The position numbers and the translations under genes are program-made. DNA of 37,492 nucleotides from Planctomycetota bacterium. GTDB lineage: Bacteria; Planctomycetota; Phycisphaerae; Tepidisphaerales; Tepidisphaeraceae. Position 1 is the first letter of the stretch. The number at the start of each line of letters is the position of its first letter. The stretch is from NCBI GenBank assembly GCA_038746835.1, contig JBCDKH010000012.1, positions 1 to 37,492 of the forward strand, given 5' to 3'. Of the stretch, positions 9,885 through 17,273 are shown piece by piece. Under the pieces are notes generated by a model. That model was not told the origin of the DNA and did not search any database. It saw only the letters and a program-made list of their open reading frames with translations.

Positions 9885-10427
9885 ATGCAAGACGCCAACT
9901 GGACCGCCGCCCTGACCAACGGCCTTTCCCACGAGGGCGACGGGCCGCACCTGTGCGTCCTGGCCACCGTCGACGGGCAGATGAAGCCGATGGCCCGGTG
10001 CATGTACTGCCGCGAAGTGACCGAGGACGGGCAGCTCATCTTCGTCAGCGATCGCCGCACGCGCAAGGACCAACACCTCCGCGAGCGGCCGGACGCCGAA
10101 GTCGTCTTCTGGCTCGAGAGTCAGCGCACGCAGTTCCGCGTTCGCGGCCATGCCGTCGTCGTCGGGGCAGAGATGGACGACTACATGCGGCAGACGTGGT
10201 GGTCCAAAATCAGCGACGAGAGCCGGGCCATCTTCAAGGGCCTTGGCAACGGCTGGGAGCTTGCAGAGGGTGAGCCGACGAAAGTCACCGCCGACACGCC
10301 GATGCCGTCGACGTTCGAAATGCTGGTGCTGAATCCGGAAGAGGTCGAGATGCTGGTCTTGAAGGAGCAGCCGCAGATCCGCAGAGCCTGGAGCAAGAGC
10401 GGCGACGACTGGTCGCAGAGCGACTAG
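9885..10427 (+). CDS. pyridoxamine 5'-phosphate oxidase-like FMN-binding protein
   Basis: The 180-residue product has the split-barrel flavin-binding layout of the PPOX superfamily: LCVLATVDGQMKPMARCMYCREVTEDGQLIFVSDRRTRKDQHLRERPDAEVVFW, then QFRVRGHAVVV and a WW segment. This resembles the Alr4036/general-stress-type branch more than biosynthetic PdxH, so the substrate is unknown. The frame is open upstream to 9645, but ATG 9885 is where the family fold begins; no good Shine-Dalgarno precedes it. It is divergent from the OFA transporter and converges on tadA with a 10-base gap. Confidence 0.8.
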   Translation: MQDANWTAALTNGLSHEGDGPHLCVLATVDGQMKPMARCMYCREVTEDGQLIFVSDRRTRKDQHLRERPDAEVVFWLESQRTQFRVRGHAVVVGAEMDDYMRQTWWSKISDESRAIFKGLGNGWELAEGEPTKVTADTPMPSTFEMLVLNPEEVEMLVLKEQPQIRRAWSKSGDDWSQSD

Positions 10428-10437
10428 GAGTCGTCTC

Positions 10438-10908
10438 TTACTTCTTCCCGAGGCTCCGCTGCTTGCGGAAGAAGGCTCGCAGGCGTTCGGCGCACTCGTC
10501 TTCAAGCACGCCGGACGTGATGGTGGCCTGGTGGTTGAGCCGCGGGTCGTCGATGAGGTTCATCAGGCTGCCCGCCGCGCCGGCTTTGGGGTCGTGGCAG
10601 CCATAGACGACGTGTGGCACGCGGGCGTTGACGATCGCCCCGGCACACATGACGCACGGTTCCAGCGTCACGACCAGCGTGCAGCCGACCAACCGCCACG
10701 AGCCGACAGCGGCCGACGCCTGACGCATGGCGACGATCTCGGCGTGGGCGGACGGATCCTCATCCTGCTCGCGACGATTTCGACCGCGGCCGATGACGGT
10801 GCCGTTCTCGTCGAGGACGACGCACCCGACGGGCACGTCGCCTTCACGCTCGGCCGCGTCCGCCTCGGCGAGGGCCAGACGCATCCAGGCTTCGGCGTCG
10901 ACGGGCAA
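10438..10908 (-). CDS. tadA: tRNA-specific adenosine deaminase
   Basis: It deaminates the wobble adenosine of tRNA-Arg(ACG) to inosine and belongs to the zinc-dependent cytidine-deaminase fold. The zinc and catalytic motifs are H55-A-E57 and P84-C85-V-M-C88. The preferred start is TTG 10908, because AGGAG at 10916-10920 lies 7 nt upstream and gives a 156-residue protein of normal length. The frame is open to an ATG-like position at 10980, but that would run deep inside the upstream Fe-S carrier gene. An ATG at 10884 would cut into the first helix. The Shine-Dalgarno overlaps the last codons and stop of the upstream gene, so the two are probably translationally coupled. Confidence 0.92.
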   Translation of the reverse strand: MPVDAEAWMRLALAEADAAEREGDVPVGCVVLDENGTVIGRGRNRREQDEDPSAHAEIVAMRQASAAVGSWRLVGCTLVVTLEPCVMCAGAIVNARVPHVVYGCHDPKAGAAGSLMNLIDDPRLNHQATITSGVLEDECAERLRAFFRKQRSLGKK

Positions 10909-10912
10909 CGCG

Positions 10913-11218
10913 TCACTCCTCCACGGCCACGACGTGCTTGATGCCGTCGACGGCGGCGATGAGGTGCCGCTCGACGCCATCGCGGAGTGTCATCTCGCTG
11001 CTCGGGCAGCCGACGCAGGCACCGAGGAAGCGGATGGTGACCGTGTCGTCGTCGATGCGAACGAGTTCGATGTCGCCACCATCTTCGCGGACGGCCGGGC
11101 GAAGGCGTTCGAGTGCGGCCTCGACCTCGAGTTCGCGCGGGCCGAACGTGGCCACGGGCACGGCCTGCGGGTCCGTGCGCCGCTTGCTCTTGATGCGAAC
11201 CTGGGGCAGCGAGGGCAC
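10913..11218 (-). CDS. NifU C-terminal-domain Fe-S cluster carrier (Nfu-like)
   Basis: A 101-residue protein that is nearly all NifU C-terminal (Nfu) domain: LEVEAALERLRPAVREDGGDIELVRI, then the cluster-binding pair C68 and C71 in GACVGCPSS and LRDGVERHL. Such proteins carry assembled [4Fe-4S] clusters to target enzymes. Clients nearby could include PflA and RimO, but that is speculation. The start is GTG 11218, without a good Shine-Dalgarno, and the first 25 residues (basic, Lys/Arg-rich) are outside the domain, so the start is uncertain. It is followed 4 bases later by tadA. Confidence 0.88.
   Translation of the reverse strand: MPSLPQVRIKSKRRTDPQAVPVATFGPRELEVEAALERLRPAVREDGGDIELVRIDDDTVTIRFLGACVGCPSSEMTLRDGVERHLIAAVDGIKHVVAVEE
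10916..10920 (-). promoter_or_regulatory. Shine-Dalgarno of tadA that decides a TTG start
   Basis: AGGAG on the minus strand lies inside the last Glu codons of the Fe-S carrier gene, 7 nt before TTG 10908. No other start in the tadA frame has a comparable site. Confidence 0.7.
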
Positions 11219-11291
11219 GACGGATGGTATGCGGCAGAGACCCGACTCGGATGCGGCACGTCCAAGAGTGCCGCAACCTACCTTTTCTTAG

Positions 11292-12152
11292 ATGCACGCA
11301 CGACGCGACGGCAAGCTGCGGCTCGCGATGGAAAGCGGACGCGATCTGCGTTCCTCAGCCGAGGCGGCGGGACGACGACAGTTTGATGCGCTGTCGGTCG
11401 AAGCGAGCGCCATCGCTGGTCTCGACTCGGCCTCGGCCCGGCGTGAGCTTCGGGCGACGCTCTCCAAGCACGGACTTCAGGCTGGCGTCCTCCGGCATCG
11501 CGTGAGCGGTCGCGGCCTGTCGGAGACGTGCGACGTCGACCGATTCGTGGACGAGCTTGCGAAATCGCTGACGGCCGCACGCGACTGTGGGTTTGCGTGC
11601 GTCGCGTGCGATCTCGGGCAGGTTCCGAGTCGGCCGACCACGACGCCCGCGCCGAAAGCCAAGGCACCCGACGCCGGCCTGCTGATTCTGCCCGGGGCCG
11701 ACGAGATCGCGAAGTTCGGCCAGGGCGACGTCAGCGAGCCCTCGAAGCCCGCCGACGCCGATCACGTCGCGTTGGCCGAGGAAGCTCTTCGCGTCGTCGC
11801 CACCCATGCAGATCGTCTGACGTTGCCCGTCGCGTTCGGCACGACGTTGGCGAGCGACGACGACCTTTCGGCGCTGCTGTCGGCGGTCGACTGCCGGCTG
11901 TTCGGACGCGAGCTGGACCCGGCGTCGAGTCTCGACGCGCTGTCGCACGACGTGGCGAGCGTGGTCGCGCTGACGCCACCGTTGCTGCACGTCGTCGGCA
12001 GCGACGCGCAGGGTCACGGCGTTCGTCAGCGCGCTTGCAAGCTTGGCGAGGGCGACGTGCCGTGGGCGGAACTCGCTGATGTGCTGCGCCAAGCCGACTT
12101 CGGCGGCTTCGTCACGCTGCCACACGGCGCGCCGGCTGCGTTGCCGGCGTAG
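11292..12152 (+). CDS. sugar-phosphate-isomerase-like TIM-barrel protein, possibly degenerate
   Basis: The 286-residue product looks like a shortened member of the xylose-isomerase/AP-endonuclease-2 TIM-barrel family. It opens with a strand and helix (KLRLAMESGRDLRSSAEAAGRRQFDALSVEAS). The end reads LLHVVGSDAQGHGVRQRACKLGEGDVPWAELADVLRQADFGGFVTL, matching the usual HxxD...GxGxxDW...L...gy.G pattern. The Asp that normally follows the HV strand is replaced (HVVGSD), and a clear Glu-Asp-His-Glu metal set is not visible, so it may not be an active isomerase. It ends one base before the convergent LuxR-type gene ends. Confidence 0.55.
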   Translation: MHARRDGKLRLAMESGRDLRSSAEAAGRRQFDALSVEASAIAGLDSASARRELRATLSKHGLQAGVLRHRVSGRGLSETCDVDRFVDELAKSLTAARDCGFACVACDLGQVPSRPTTTPAPKAKAPDAGLLILPGADEIAKFGQGDVSEPSKPADADHVALAEEALRVVATHADRLTLPVAFGTTLASDDDLSALLSAVDCRLFGRELDPASSLDALSHDVASVVALTPPLLHVVGSDAQGHGVRQRACKLGEGDVPWAELADVLRQADFGGFVTLPHGAPAALPA

Positions 12153-12153
12153 G

Positions 12154-13077
12154 TCACGCCGCGTCGAGCAGGCGTCGGTCGACGAAGAGGGCCAGGAGTT
12201 CGCCGCGGCTGCTGACGTCGAACTCGGCGTAGAGGCGTTTGACGTGCGTGTGCACCGTGTGCGCGCTGACGCCGAGTTCTGCGGCCGCCTCTTTTTCGCT
12301 GTGGCCGCGCAGGAGCAGCCGCAGCACATCGCGTTGGCGTTCGGACAGCTCGTGCCCGAAGAGCGGATCCCAATGGGCCGAGTTGCCGGCAGGTTTGCCT
12401 GGCGGCGGCTCGGCGGGCGCGTCGGCGAAGTTGGCGTCGAAAAACTCGCGATAGAGCATCGGTGCGGCCGCACGGAGCATGAGCGAGCTGAGGCGTTTCT
12501 GTTCCTGCGTGAATCGTGGCATGCCCTGGCGGCCGTAGCTGGTTAGACCGAGCATGCTGTCAGGTCCGGCGGCCCAGACGGCGATCATGAGGTCGGTCCA
12601 GCCGTACGGCTTGAGGAACTTGTCGACGATCTCGCGCTCCCACCAGCCGCGGTAGGTCACTGGCAGGTCTTCGCTGACGATGAAGACGCGTGGCCTGCGC
12701 AGGTGTTGGATCGCCTCAGGAATGATCATCCGCACGACCGGAGCGGCCGAGTCGATGACGGCCTGGGGCTCGCTGTCGGGTCGCGGCTCGATGCGATCGA
12801 GGATCGGCCCAGTCGGGATGCGCTCGACGATCCACGGGCCTTCCTTTCGCTTGAGCTGATCGTGAAGGATCAGCTGCATGTCGTAGACCTCGGAGCGGCC
12901 GGTGAGGAGGCGTTGGAAGTCGCGGAGCAAGGTCAGCACGCGTTCGCGCGGCGGGCCATCGAGGTCCATCGCGTGATTGAGTGCGTCGACGACGCTTTCA
13001 GCCGCTTGAAGCGGTTCGAGCATCATCGGCATCGGACTTCGACCGCGGGCCGGTTGACGCAATGGGGCGTTCGCCAT
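12154..13077 (-). CDS. LuxR-type transcriptional regulator with unidentified sensor domain
   Basis: The last 60 or so residues are a LuxR/GerE helix-turn-helix: LSERQRDVLRLLLRGHSEKEAAAELGVSAHTVHTHVKRLYAEF. The first 230 residues form a mixed alpha/beta region with no phospho-acceptor receiver motif; it may be GAF- or PAS-like. The start is ATG 13077 (307 residues), with GGAG 7 nt upstream. The frame continues upstream to 13251, but that part crosses a hairpin and reads like non-coding sequence. The inverted repeat at 13130-13155 lies 53 bases upstream of the start and could be an operator. The partner signal and targets are unknown. Confidence 0.85.
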   Translation of the reverse strand: MANAPLRQPARGRSPMPMMLEPLQAAESVVDALNHAMDLDGPPRERVLTLLRDFQRLLTGRSEVYDMQLILHDQLKRKEGPWIVERIPTGPILDRIEPRPDSEPQAVIDSAAPVVRMIIPEAIQHLRRPRVFIVSEDLPVTYRGWWEREIVDKFLKPYGWTDLMIAVWAAGPDSMLGLTSYGRQGMPRFTQEQKRLSSLMLRAAAPMLYREFFDANFADAPAEPPPGKPAGNSAHWDPLFGHELSERQRDVLRLLLRGHSEKEAAAELGVSAHTVHTHVKRLYAEFDVSSRGELLALFVDRRLLDAA

Positions 13078-13129
13078 GGTGGGTCTCCGAAGCACATCCT
13101 CCACGCCACCCGCAAGACCGCCTGGCGGG

Positions 13130-13155
13130 CTGTCGGGTGTTAGACACCCGAACAG
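13130..13155. promoter_or_regulatory. inverted repeat upstream of the LuxR-type gene
   Basis: TCGGGTGT (13133-13140) and ACACCCGA (13144-13151) form a perfect 8-bp inverted repeat with a 3-base centre. CTG and CAG extend the arms across a single bulged base. It lies between the LuxR-type gene and the divergent gene starting at 13263, a fitting place for an autoregulatory operator. A hairpin in the LuxR leader is the alternative. Confidence 0.5.
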
Positions 13156-13262
13156 GGGACCTCGATGGTATCGAAAGTCACGATTCGTTGGAGCGTCGGT
13201 CTTCGGTTTTGTGCGGGAAAATCGGTGAAGCTGCTGCCGATGGCTCGACATAAGTTGATCTC

Positions 13263-14021
13263 ATGTCCGCCGCCGTCGATCGGTACACCGCCATCGTCAA
13301 AGACGCCGCCTGCCGGGGTCGTCCGACGCGACGCGACGGGCTGTTCGCCGGCCTTGCGTTGTGCGATGCGATCGAGGGCGTGACGAGTCCGACGAGCGAA
13401 TCCGCCGATGATGCCGACGAAGCGGGACACCGTCGTCCGGTCTACGCCGCGCTGGCTCGCTACGCGCAGGCATTGGCGGCGCGGCTTCGTGGCGAGTCGT
13501 TGGCATTCGAGTCCAGAACACGCGCGTTCGATCAACGTCCTGATGCCGCTGGTGCGGATCGCGTCGTTGCCGATGTCTTCGACGATCTTTCGCACCTCGT
13601 CGGAGACCCGTCGGCCGAGGCGGCGGCGTTGCGGAGCCTGGTGCGGCACCAGGACGACGCGGGTCGGTTTTTCGCGTTCGACGGGCAGTCAGGCGACAAC
13701 CCGGAGCCGTGGTGGTACCACGAGCTGGTCGCGACCCATGCCGTCACAAGCTTCGCCCGGCTCACCGGCGATGAGCAGGCGACGCACGCGTCGAACAAGG
13801 CGGCGGCGTTTCACCACGCGGAGACGCAGGCAGACCACGCGTCGGGCCAGCCGTGGGCGGTGCATGCGTTTCTCGGCGAAGTCGAGTCGATCCCGACGGC
13901 CGAGCTGCTGCTCGTCGCCGCGGGCGTGGGGCGTCCGGATTTGGGTGTGGTGTCGCGTCTGATTCTGGCGGATGCGGCCGTGTGGCTGGACGCCGACCTC
14001 GCGTCGCGGGCTAGGGTCTGA
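13263..14021 (+). CDS. protein of unknown function, helical
   Basis: A 252-residue protein that I do not recognise. It is predicted mostly helical, with Ala-rich amphipathic stretches. A distinctive aromatic segment, NPEPWWYHELVATHAV, is followed by SFARLTGDEQATHASNKAAAFHHAETQADHASGQPWAVHAFLGEVES. The spacing of helices with conserved Trp and His recalls alpha/alpha-toroid repeat proteins, but this is only a resemblance. There is no signal peptide or membrane segment. Its stop (14019-14021) lies one base before the GTG of the Trm112-like gene, so the two probably form an operon. Confidence 0.7.
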   Translation: MSAAVDRYTAIVKDAACRGRPTRRDGLFAGLALCDAIEGVTSPTSESADDADEAGHRRPVYAALARYAQALAARLRGESLAFESRTRAFDQRPDAAGADRVVADVFDDLSHLVGDPSAEAAALRSLVRHQDDAGRFFAFDGQSGDNPEPWWYHELVATHAVTSFARLTGDEQATHASNKAAAFHHAETQADHASGQPWAVHAFLGEVESIPTAELLLVAAGVGRPDLGVVSRLILADAAVWLDADLASRARV

Positions 14022-14022
14022 C

Positions 14023-14265
14023 GTGCCTGAGGGACAAAACGTCGACGAGTTCGAGACGCTGCTCGAGGTGCTGCGTTGCCCGGTGACGCTCAGCCCGTTA
14101 CGCCGCGAGGGCGACGTCCTCGTCGCAGAAGTCGGCGGGCTTCGCTATCCGATTCGCGACGGCATCCCACAGATGATTGCGGACGAGGCAGAGCTTCCAG
14201 ACGGTGTCGCATCGCTCGATGAACTCCGCGAGCAGCTGCGGTCGCAAGGTGTCACCGCTCGATGA
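14023..14265 (+). CDS. Trm112-family small protein
   Basis: An 80-residue protein with the Trm112/YcaR layout: LLEVLRCPVTLSPLRREGDVLVAEVGGLRYPIRDGIPQMI. The start is GTG 14023, supported by AGGG at 14013-14016 with 6-nt spacing, and it lies one base after the preceding stop. Only the first Cys of the usual CPxC pair is present (CPVT), so a zinc knuckle is unlikely. In other organisms family members are small partners of methyltransferases or glycosyltransferases. The partner here is not evident. Confidence 0.82.
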   Translation: MPEGQNVDEFETLLEVLRCPVTLSPLRREGDVLVAEVGGLRYPIRDGIPQMIADEAELPDGVASLDELREQLRSQGVTAR

Positions 14266-14300
14266 GCGTGCATTCACCATGCTGCCAGTTCCGTTCTCGC

Positions 14301-14362
14301 GTTTAGCGGTGAGCGGTAGCGAACTTCCGGTCAGACAGGTTCGCTATCGCTCACCGCTAAAC
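14301..14362. repeat. 24-bp-armed palindrome between convergent genes (family C)
   Basis: Arms 14301-14324 (beginning GTTTAGCGGTGAGCGG) and 14339-14362 (ending CCGCTCACCGCTAAAC once the strand is reversed at its mismatch) pair over 24 bases with one G-T wobble around a 14-nt loop. It lies between the convergent Trm112-like and TolC-type genes, where it could end both transcripts, although no T-tract follows. It resembles a REP-type intergenic repeat. Confidence 0.75.
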
Positions 14363-14420
14363 GGTCGTTGTGCGATAATGCAATGCACGGAAACGATGCA
14401 GTCCAACCACGGAAACCGCG

Positions 14421-16316
14421 CTACGGCGCAACACCCGCACCGGTCCCGAGCGCGGGACGGTTCAGAGGCAAAATCGCATCCCGCTGGGCGTCGTCCAGGA
14501 CGATGTTGTTGTACCGAAGCAGCGTCCCCTTCGCCCGCTCGTAGGTCGCGATCGCGGCGTTGTATTCGGCGAGCGCTTGTTCTTCCGCACTGCGGGCGGC
14601 GGAGAGATCGTCGAGCGTGCGGAGGACCAAGTCGCTGAACTGCGGCGTGAGCTGGACCTGCTCGCCCTGAGCCTCGATGACGCGAACCGCCTCTGCCGCA
14701 GCGTCGACGGCGTTGCGGAGTTGGACAAGCGCGGAGTAGGCGGCGCTGACGTTCTGCTGCGCTTGCTTAACATCGAGCGTGATCTGCTGTGTCAGCTGCG
14801 CCGCCTGCGTTGCGGCCTGGAGACGCTGCAGACGGGCGCGTCGCTCGATCGCCCGGGCCGCACGGTTGCCAAGCGGAATCTCGAACTGGAAGCCCGCGGC
14901 GAACGTCGTGCTGTCGAAGTCGAACTGGTTGTCGACGGCATCGGAGTAGTTTTCGTCCAGCCCCTGGAACCCGGCCTCGACCACTGCGTCCAGCCGCGGC
15001 AGCAGGTTGTTCCGGCTGACGTCGAGCACCGTCGACGCGTTGCGCACCCGCAGGAGCTGCTGCGCGATCTCAGGCCGGAAGAGCAAACCCGTCTCAACCG
15101 CGTCGTCAAAGTCGAACGAGAGCGGCATCTCGAGCGGCGGCGTCGCAGGCGTGATAACCGTCGGCCCGGCCACCGGCATTTCCGGGTCGTTCATCAGGAA
15201 CTTGAGCTGGTCGCTCAGGTTGACCGCGGCCGTCTCGGCACGGATGAGGCTGGCACGACGCTCCGAAATATCCCGATTCGCCTGGAGAATCTGGAAGGCC
15301 GTCGCGTCGAGGATCTCGCGCTTGGCGATCAGGTCGGCCGTGCGGATGGTGCGACGGAGAAGGTCGCGCTGGATCTCGACCTCTTGCCGGGCGGCGTAGA
15401 GCTGCCAATAGGTCTGCTCGACGGTGACGAGCACCTCTTCGAGCCGGTTGCGGAACTCCAGAATCGCGATCTGCCGGTCGTTGCTGGCGATCGTGATGCG
15501 GGCTCGGTTCACGTCACGGCCGAAGTCACGGAGCAGCGGCTGGGTGATCCGAAGCGTGAGCGAGCTCTCGAACGTGTCCTCCAACTGCGTCAGCCCACGG
15601 TTGAAGCTCGTGGGCGACTCGAGGAAGTTGATGTCGTATCGCAGCGACGCCTGACCGCCGGCGGGCAGGTTCTGCGTCAACGCGGTGCTGCTGGAATAGA
15701 CGCGCTGGATGTCGCTGACGATGCTCGTCAGGTCGATCAGCTGGCCGGCGACCTGCTGTTCGGCGACGCGGCCTTCGAGGCGTTGCTGGAACGTCGGGTC
15801 GAACCGCGCGCGGGCTTCGATCTCGCGGGTCGCCTCGATCGCCGGGTCGTAGGCAGCGACGGTGACGTCGAAGTTGTTCATCGCCGCTCGCCGCACCACC
15901 TCCGACAGCGGCATCGGCACCAGCATCTCGTCCGACGGCAGCGACGTGTCAGGTCGCGTCGCGGGTTGGGTCGTCGGCTGGGTGGTCGGACGCGTGGCCG
16001 GGGCACTGATCTGCCCGAAGCCGGTGTCGACGACGGCTCCGCGTCGGACTTCCTGGCGGGTCACTTCCGAGCTCCGCAGGAAGCCGCGATCGTCCCGCGG
16101 CAGCTCGTCAGCGGGCTGGAGCGGACGGAACGTCGTGTTGCGTGCTGCCTCGATCTGCTTCTGTTGGAGCAGTGCCGGGTCGAACGGAGCCGGCTCTCTC
16201 GACTGACAACCCGCCACGATCGCACTGGCGACCAGTCCGGCGGCCAAGGCGAGCGACCTGCCGCCGCGACCTGGGGTGACGCGACGCGAAGGCACGGCGG
16301 TGGAGTTTCGGGGCAT
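14421..16316 (-). CDS. TolC-family outer-membrane efflux lipoprotein
   Basis: The 631-residue product starts at ATG 16316, which gives a lipoprotein signal ending in the lipobox IVAGC (Cys37). A Thr/Pro/Gln linker (TRPTTQPTTQPATRP) lies at about 125-145. The rest is the duplicated outer membrane efflux domain with long coiled helices, for example LYAARQEVEIQRDLLRRTI and AAQLTQQITLDVKQAQQNVSAAYSAL. Such proteins form the trimeric outer-membrane channel of type I secretion or RND pumps. No periplasmic adaptor or inner-membrane pump is next to it. The N-terminal part before the core is longer than in E. coli TolC. The frame is open upstream to 16523, but no Shine-Dalgarno supports a longer form. 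Confidence 0.88.
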   Translation of the reverse strand: MPRNSTAVPSRRVTPGRGGRSLALAAGLVASAIVAGCQSREPAPFDPALLQQKQIEAARNTTFRPLQPADELPRDDRGFLRSSEVTRQEVRRGAVVDTGFGQISAPATRPTTQPTTQPATRPDTSLPSDEMLVPMPLSEVVRRAAMNNFDVTVAAYDPAIEATREIEARARFDPTFQQRLEGRVAEQQVAGQLIDLTSIVSDIQRVYSSSTALTQNLPAGGQASLRYDINFLESPTSFNRGLTQLEDTFESSLTLRITQPLLRDFGRDVNRARITIASNDRQIAILEFRNRLEEVLVTVEQTYWQLYAARQEVEIQRDLLRRTIRTADLIAKREILDATAFQILQANRDISERRASLIRAETAAVNLSDQLKFLMNDPEMPVAGPTVITPATPPLEMPLSFDFDDAVETGLLFRPEIAQQLLRVRNASTVLDVSRNNLLPRLDAVVEAGFQGLDENYSDAVDNQFDFDSTTFAAGFQFEIPLGNRAARAIERRARLQRLQAATQAAQLTQQITLDVKQAQQNVSAAYSALVQLRNAVDAAAEAVRVIEAQGEQVQLTPQFSDLVLRTLDDLSAARSAEEQALAEYNAAIATYERAKGTLLRYNNIVLDDAQRDAILPLNRPALGTGAGVAP

Positions 16317-16530
16317 GAGCGGTCGTGCGGAGTGGCCGAGGATCGGCAGAGGCAGCCAGGACGGCCGCCGCGGCGGGGTCGCGATGATAAAGAGGGGCAT
16401 CGGCAGGTCCAACCGACCCGGTCCAGCTTCGTCCTCGCGTCTGTCTTGAGACGCACGAGGGGCGTCCCGTGTTCCAGATGACCCAGAAGACGTCCCGCAA
16501 CCCACCGTCCATTCCGCGCGCATTTCGCGA

Positions 16531-16596
16531 GTTAGCCGTCCGCGTCAGCGGGCGCTCCCGACCGGTCAAACGTGCCCGCTGACGCGGGCGGCTAAC
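16531..16596. repeat. GC-rich palindrome, family B copy 1
   Basis: Arms 16531-16553 (beginning GTTAGCCGTCCGCGTCAG) and 16574-16596 (ending GACGCGGGCGGCTAAC) pair over 23 bases with one wobble around a 20-nt loop. A near-identical copy with its own loop sequence occurs at 21596-21660. It lies between the lysE-like stop and the tolC-like start, both on the minus strand. Confidence 0.8.
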
Positions 16597-16604
16597 CACT
16601 GCAG

Positions 16605-17273
16605 CTACAGCAGACTCACGACTACCAGCACACCGAAGCTCAGAAGCACCGCGCCACCGATCAGGTCCGTCGCGATCCCGACCCCGCGTTGACGGTTCCC
16701 GGCTGAGGCGAGCGTGACGAGCGTCGACCACGTCACCACCCACGCCAGCGTCGCCACGAAGACGCCCGCGACCACCGCCACTGGCTCGTCGAGCCGGCCT
16801 TCGGAAGCATCCGACCGCAGGACCGCCGGGACGCCCGTCAGCCAGAACGCCGCCTGGTACGGGCTGGTCGAGCACAGGAGCAGCCCGGTCGCGTAGCCGG
16901 TCGCGGGCGAGGCTTTGGCGATGGTGGTCTCATCCGTCGACTTCGATCGCCCACGCAGGCCGACGATGCCCGATCGGATCGCGCCGTACCCAAGCCAAAG
17001 CAGCAGACACGCCCCGACGACAGCGACGACCGTTCGGAGCACCGGCACCGCATCGATCGCCGACAGCACGCCCGCCAGCATCGCCAGAGCCAGCACCACG
17101 TCGACCGTCACCGCGCCGAGTCCTACGGCGGCCCCGGCGAGCCAGCCGCCCTTGGGAATGCGCCGTGCGATTTCGATGTTCACGGGACCCGGCGGGGCGG
17201 CGGCACCGATGCCCAACAGCATGCCCGCCGCCAGCGACGGTCCGACTTCGGCAAGAGGCAGCAGCAGCGTCAC
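16605..17273 (-). CDS. LysE/RhtB-family amino-acid exporter
   Basis: A 222-residue inner-membrane protein with about six transmembrane helices. The N-terminal GIGAAAPPGPVNIEIARR motif is the LysE-type PGP signature, followed by WLAGAAVGLGAVTVDVVLALAMLAG. Later come the family's TGYATGLLLCSTSPYQAAFWLTGVP and a C-terminal hydrophobic hairpin. It probably exports an amino acid or similar metabolite; the substrate is unknown. The start chosen is GTG 17273, whose GTGA overlaps the stop of the upstream gene, implying coupled translation. ATG about 50 bases later would remove part of the first helix. Confidence 0.88.
   Translation of the reverse strand: MTLLLPLAEVGPSLAAGMLLGIGAAAPPGPVNIEIARRIPKGGWLAGAAVGLGAVTVDVVLALAMLAGVLSAIDAVPVLRTVVAVVGACLLLWLGYGAIRSGIVGLRGRSKSTDETTIAKASPATGYATGLLLCSTSPYQAAFWLTGVPAVLRSDASEGRLDEPVAVVAGVFVATLAWVVTWSTLVTLASAGNRQRGVGIATDLIGGAVLLSFGVLVVVSLL

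Noticed and set aside
14577-16481. 634-codon open frame opposite the TolC-type gene
   Set aside because: Arg/Val/Glu/Leu-rich reading typical of the complement of a helical coiled-coil gene in high-GC DNA.
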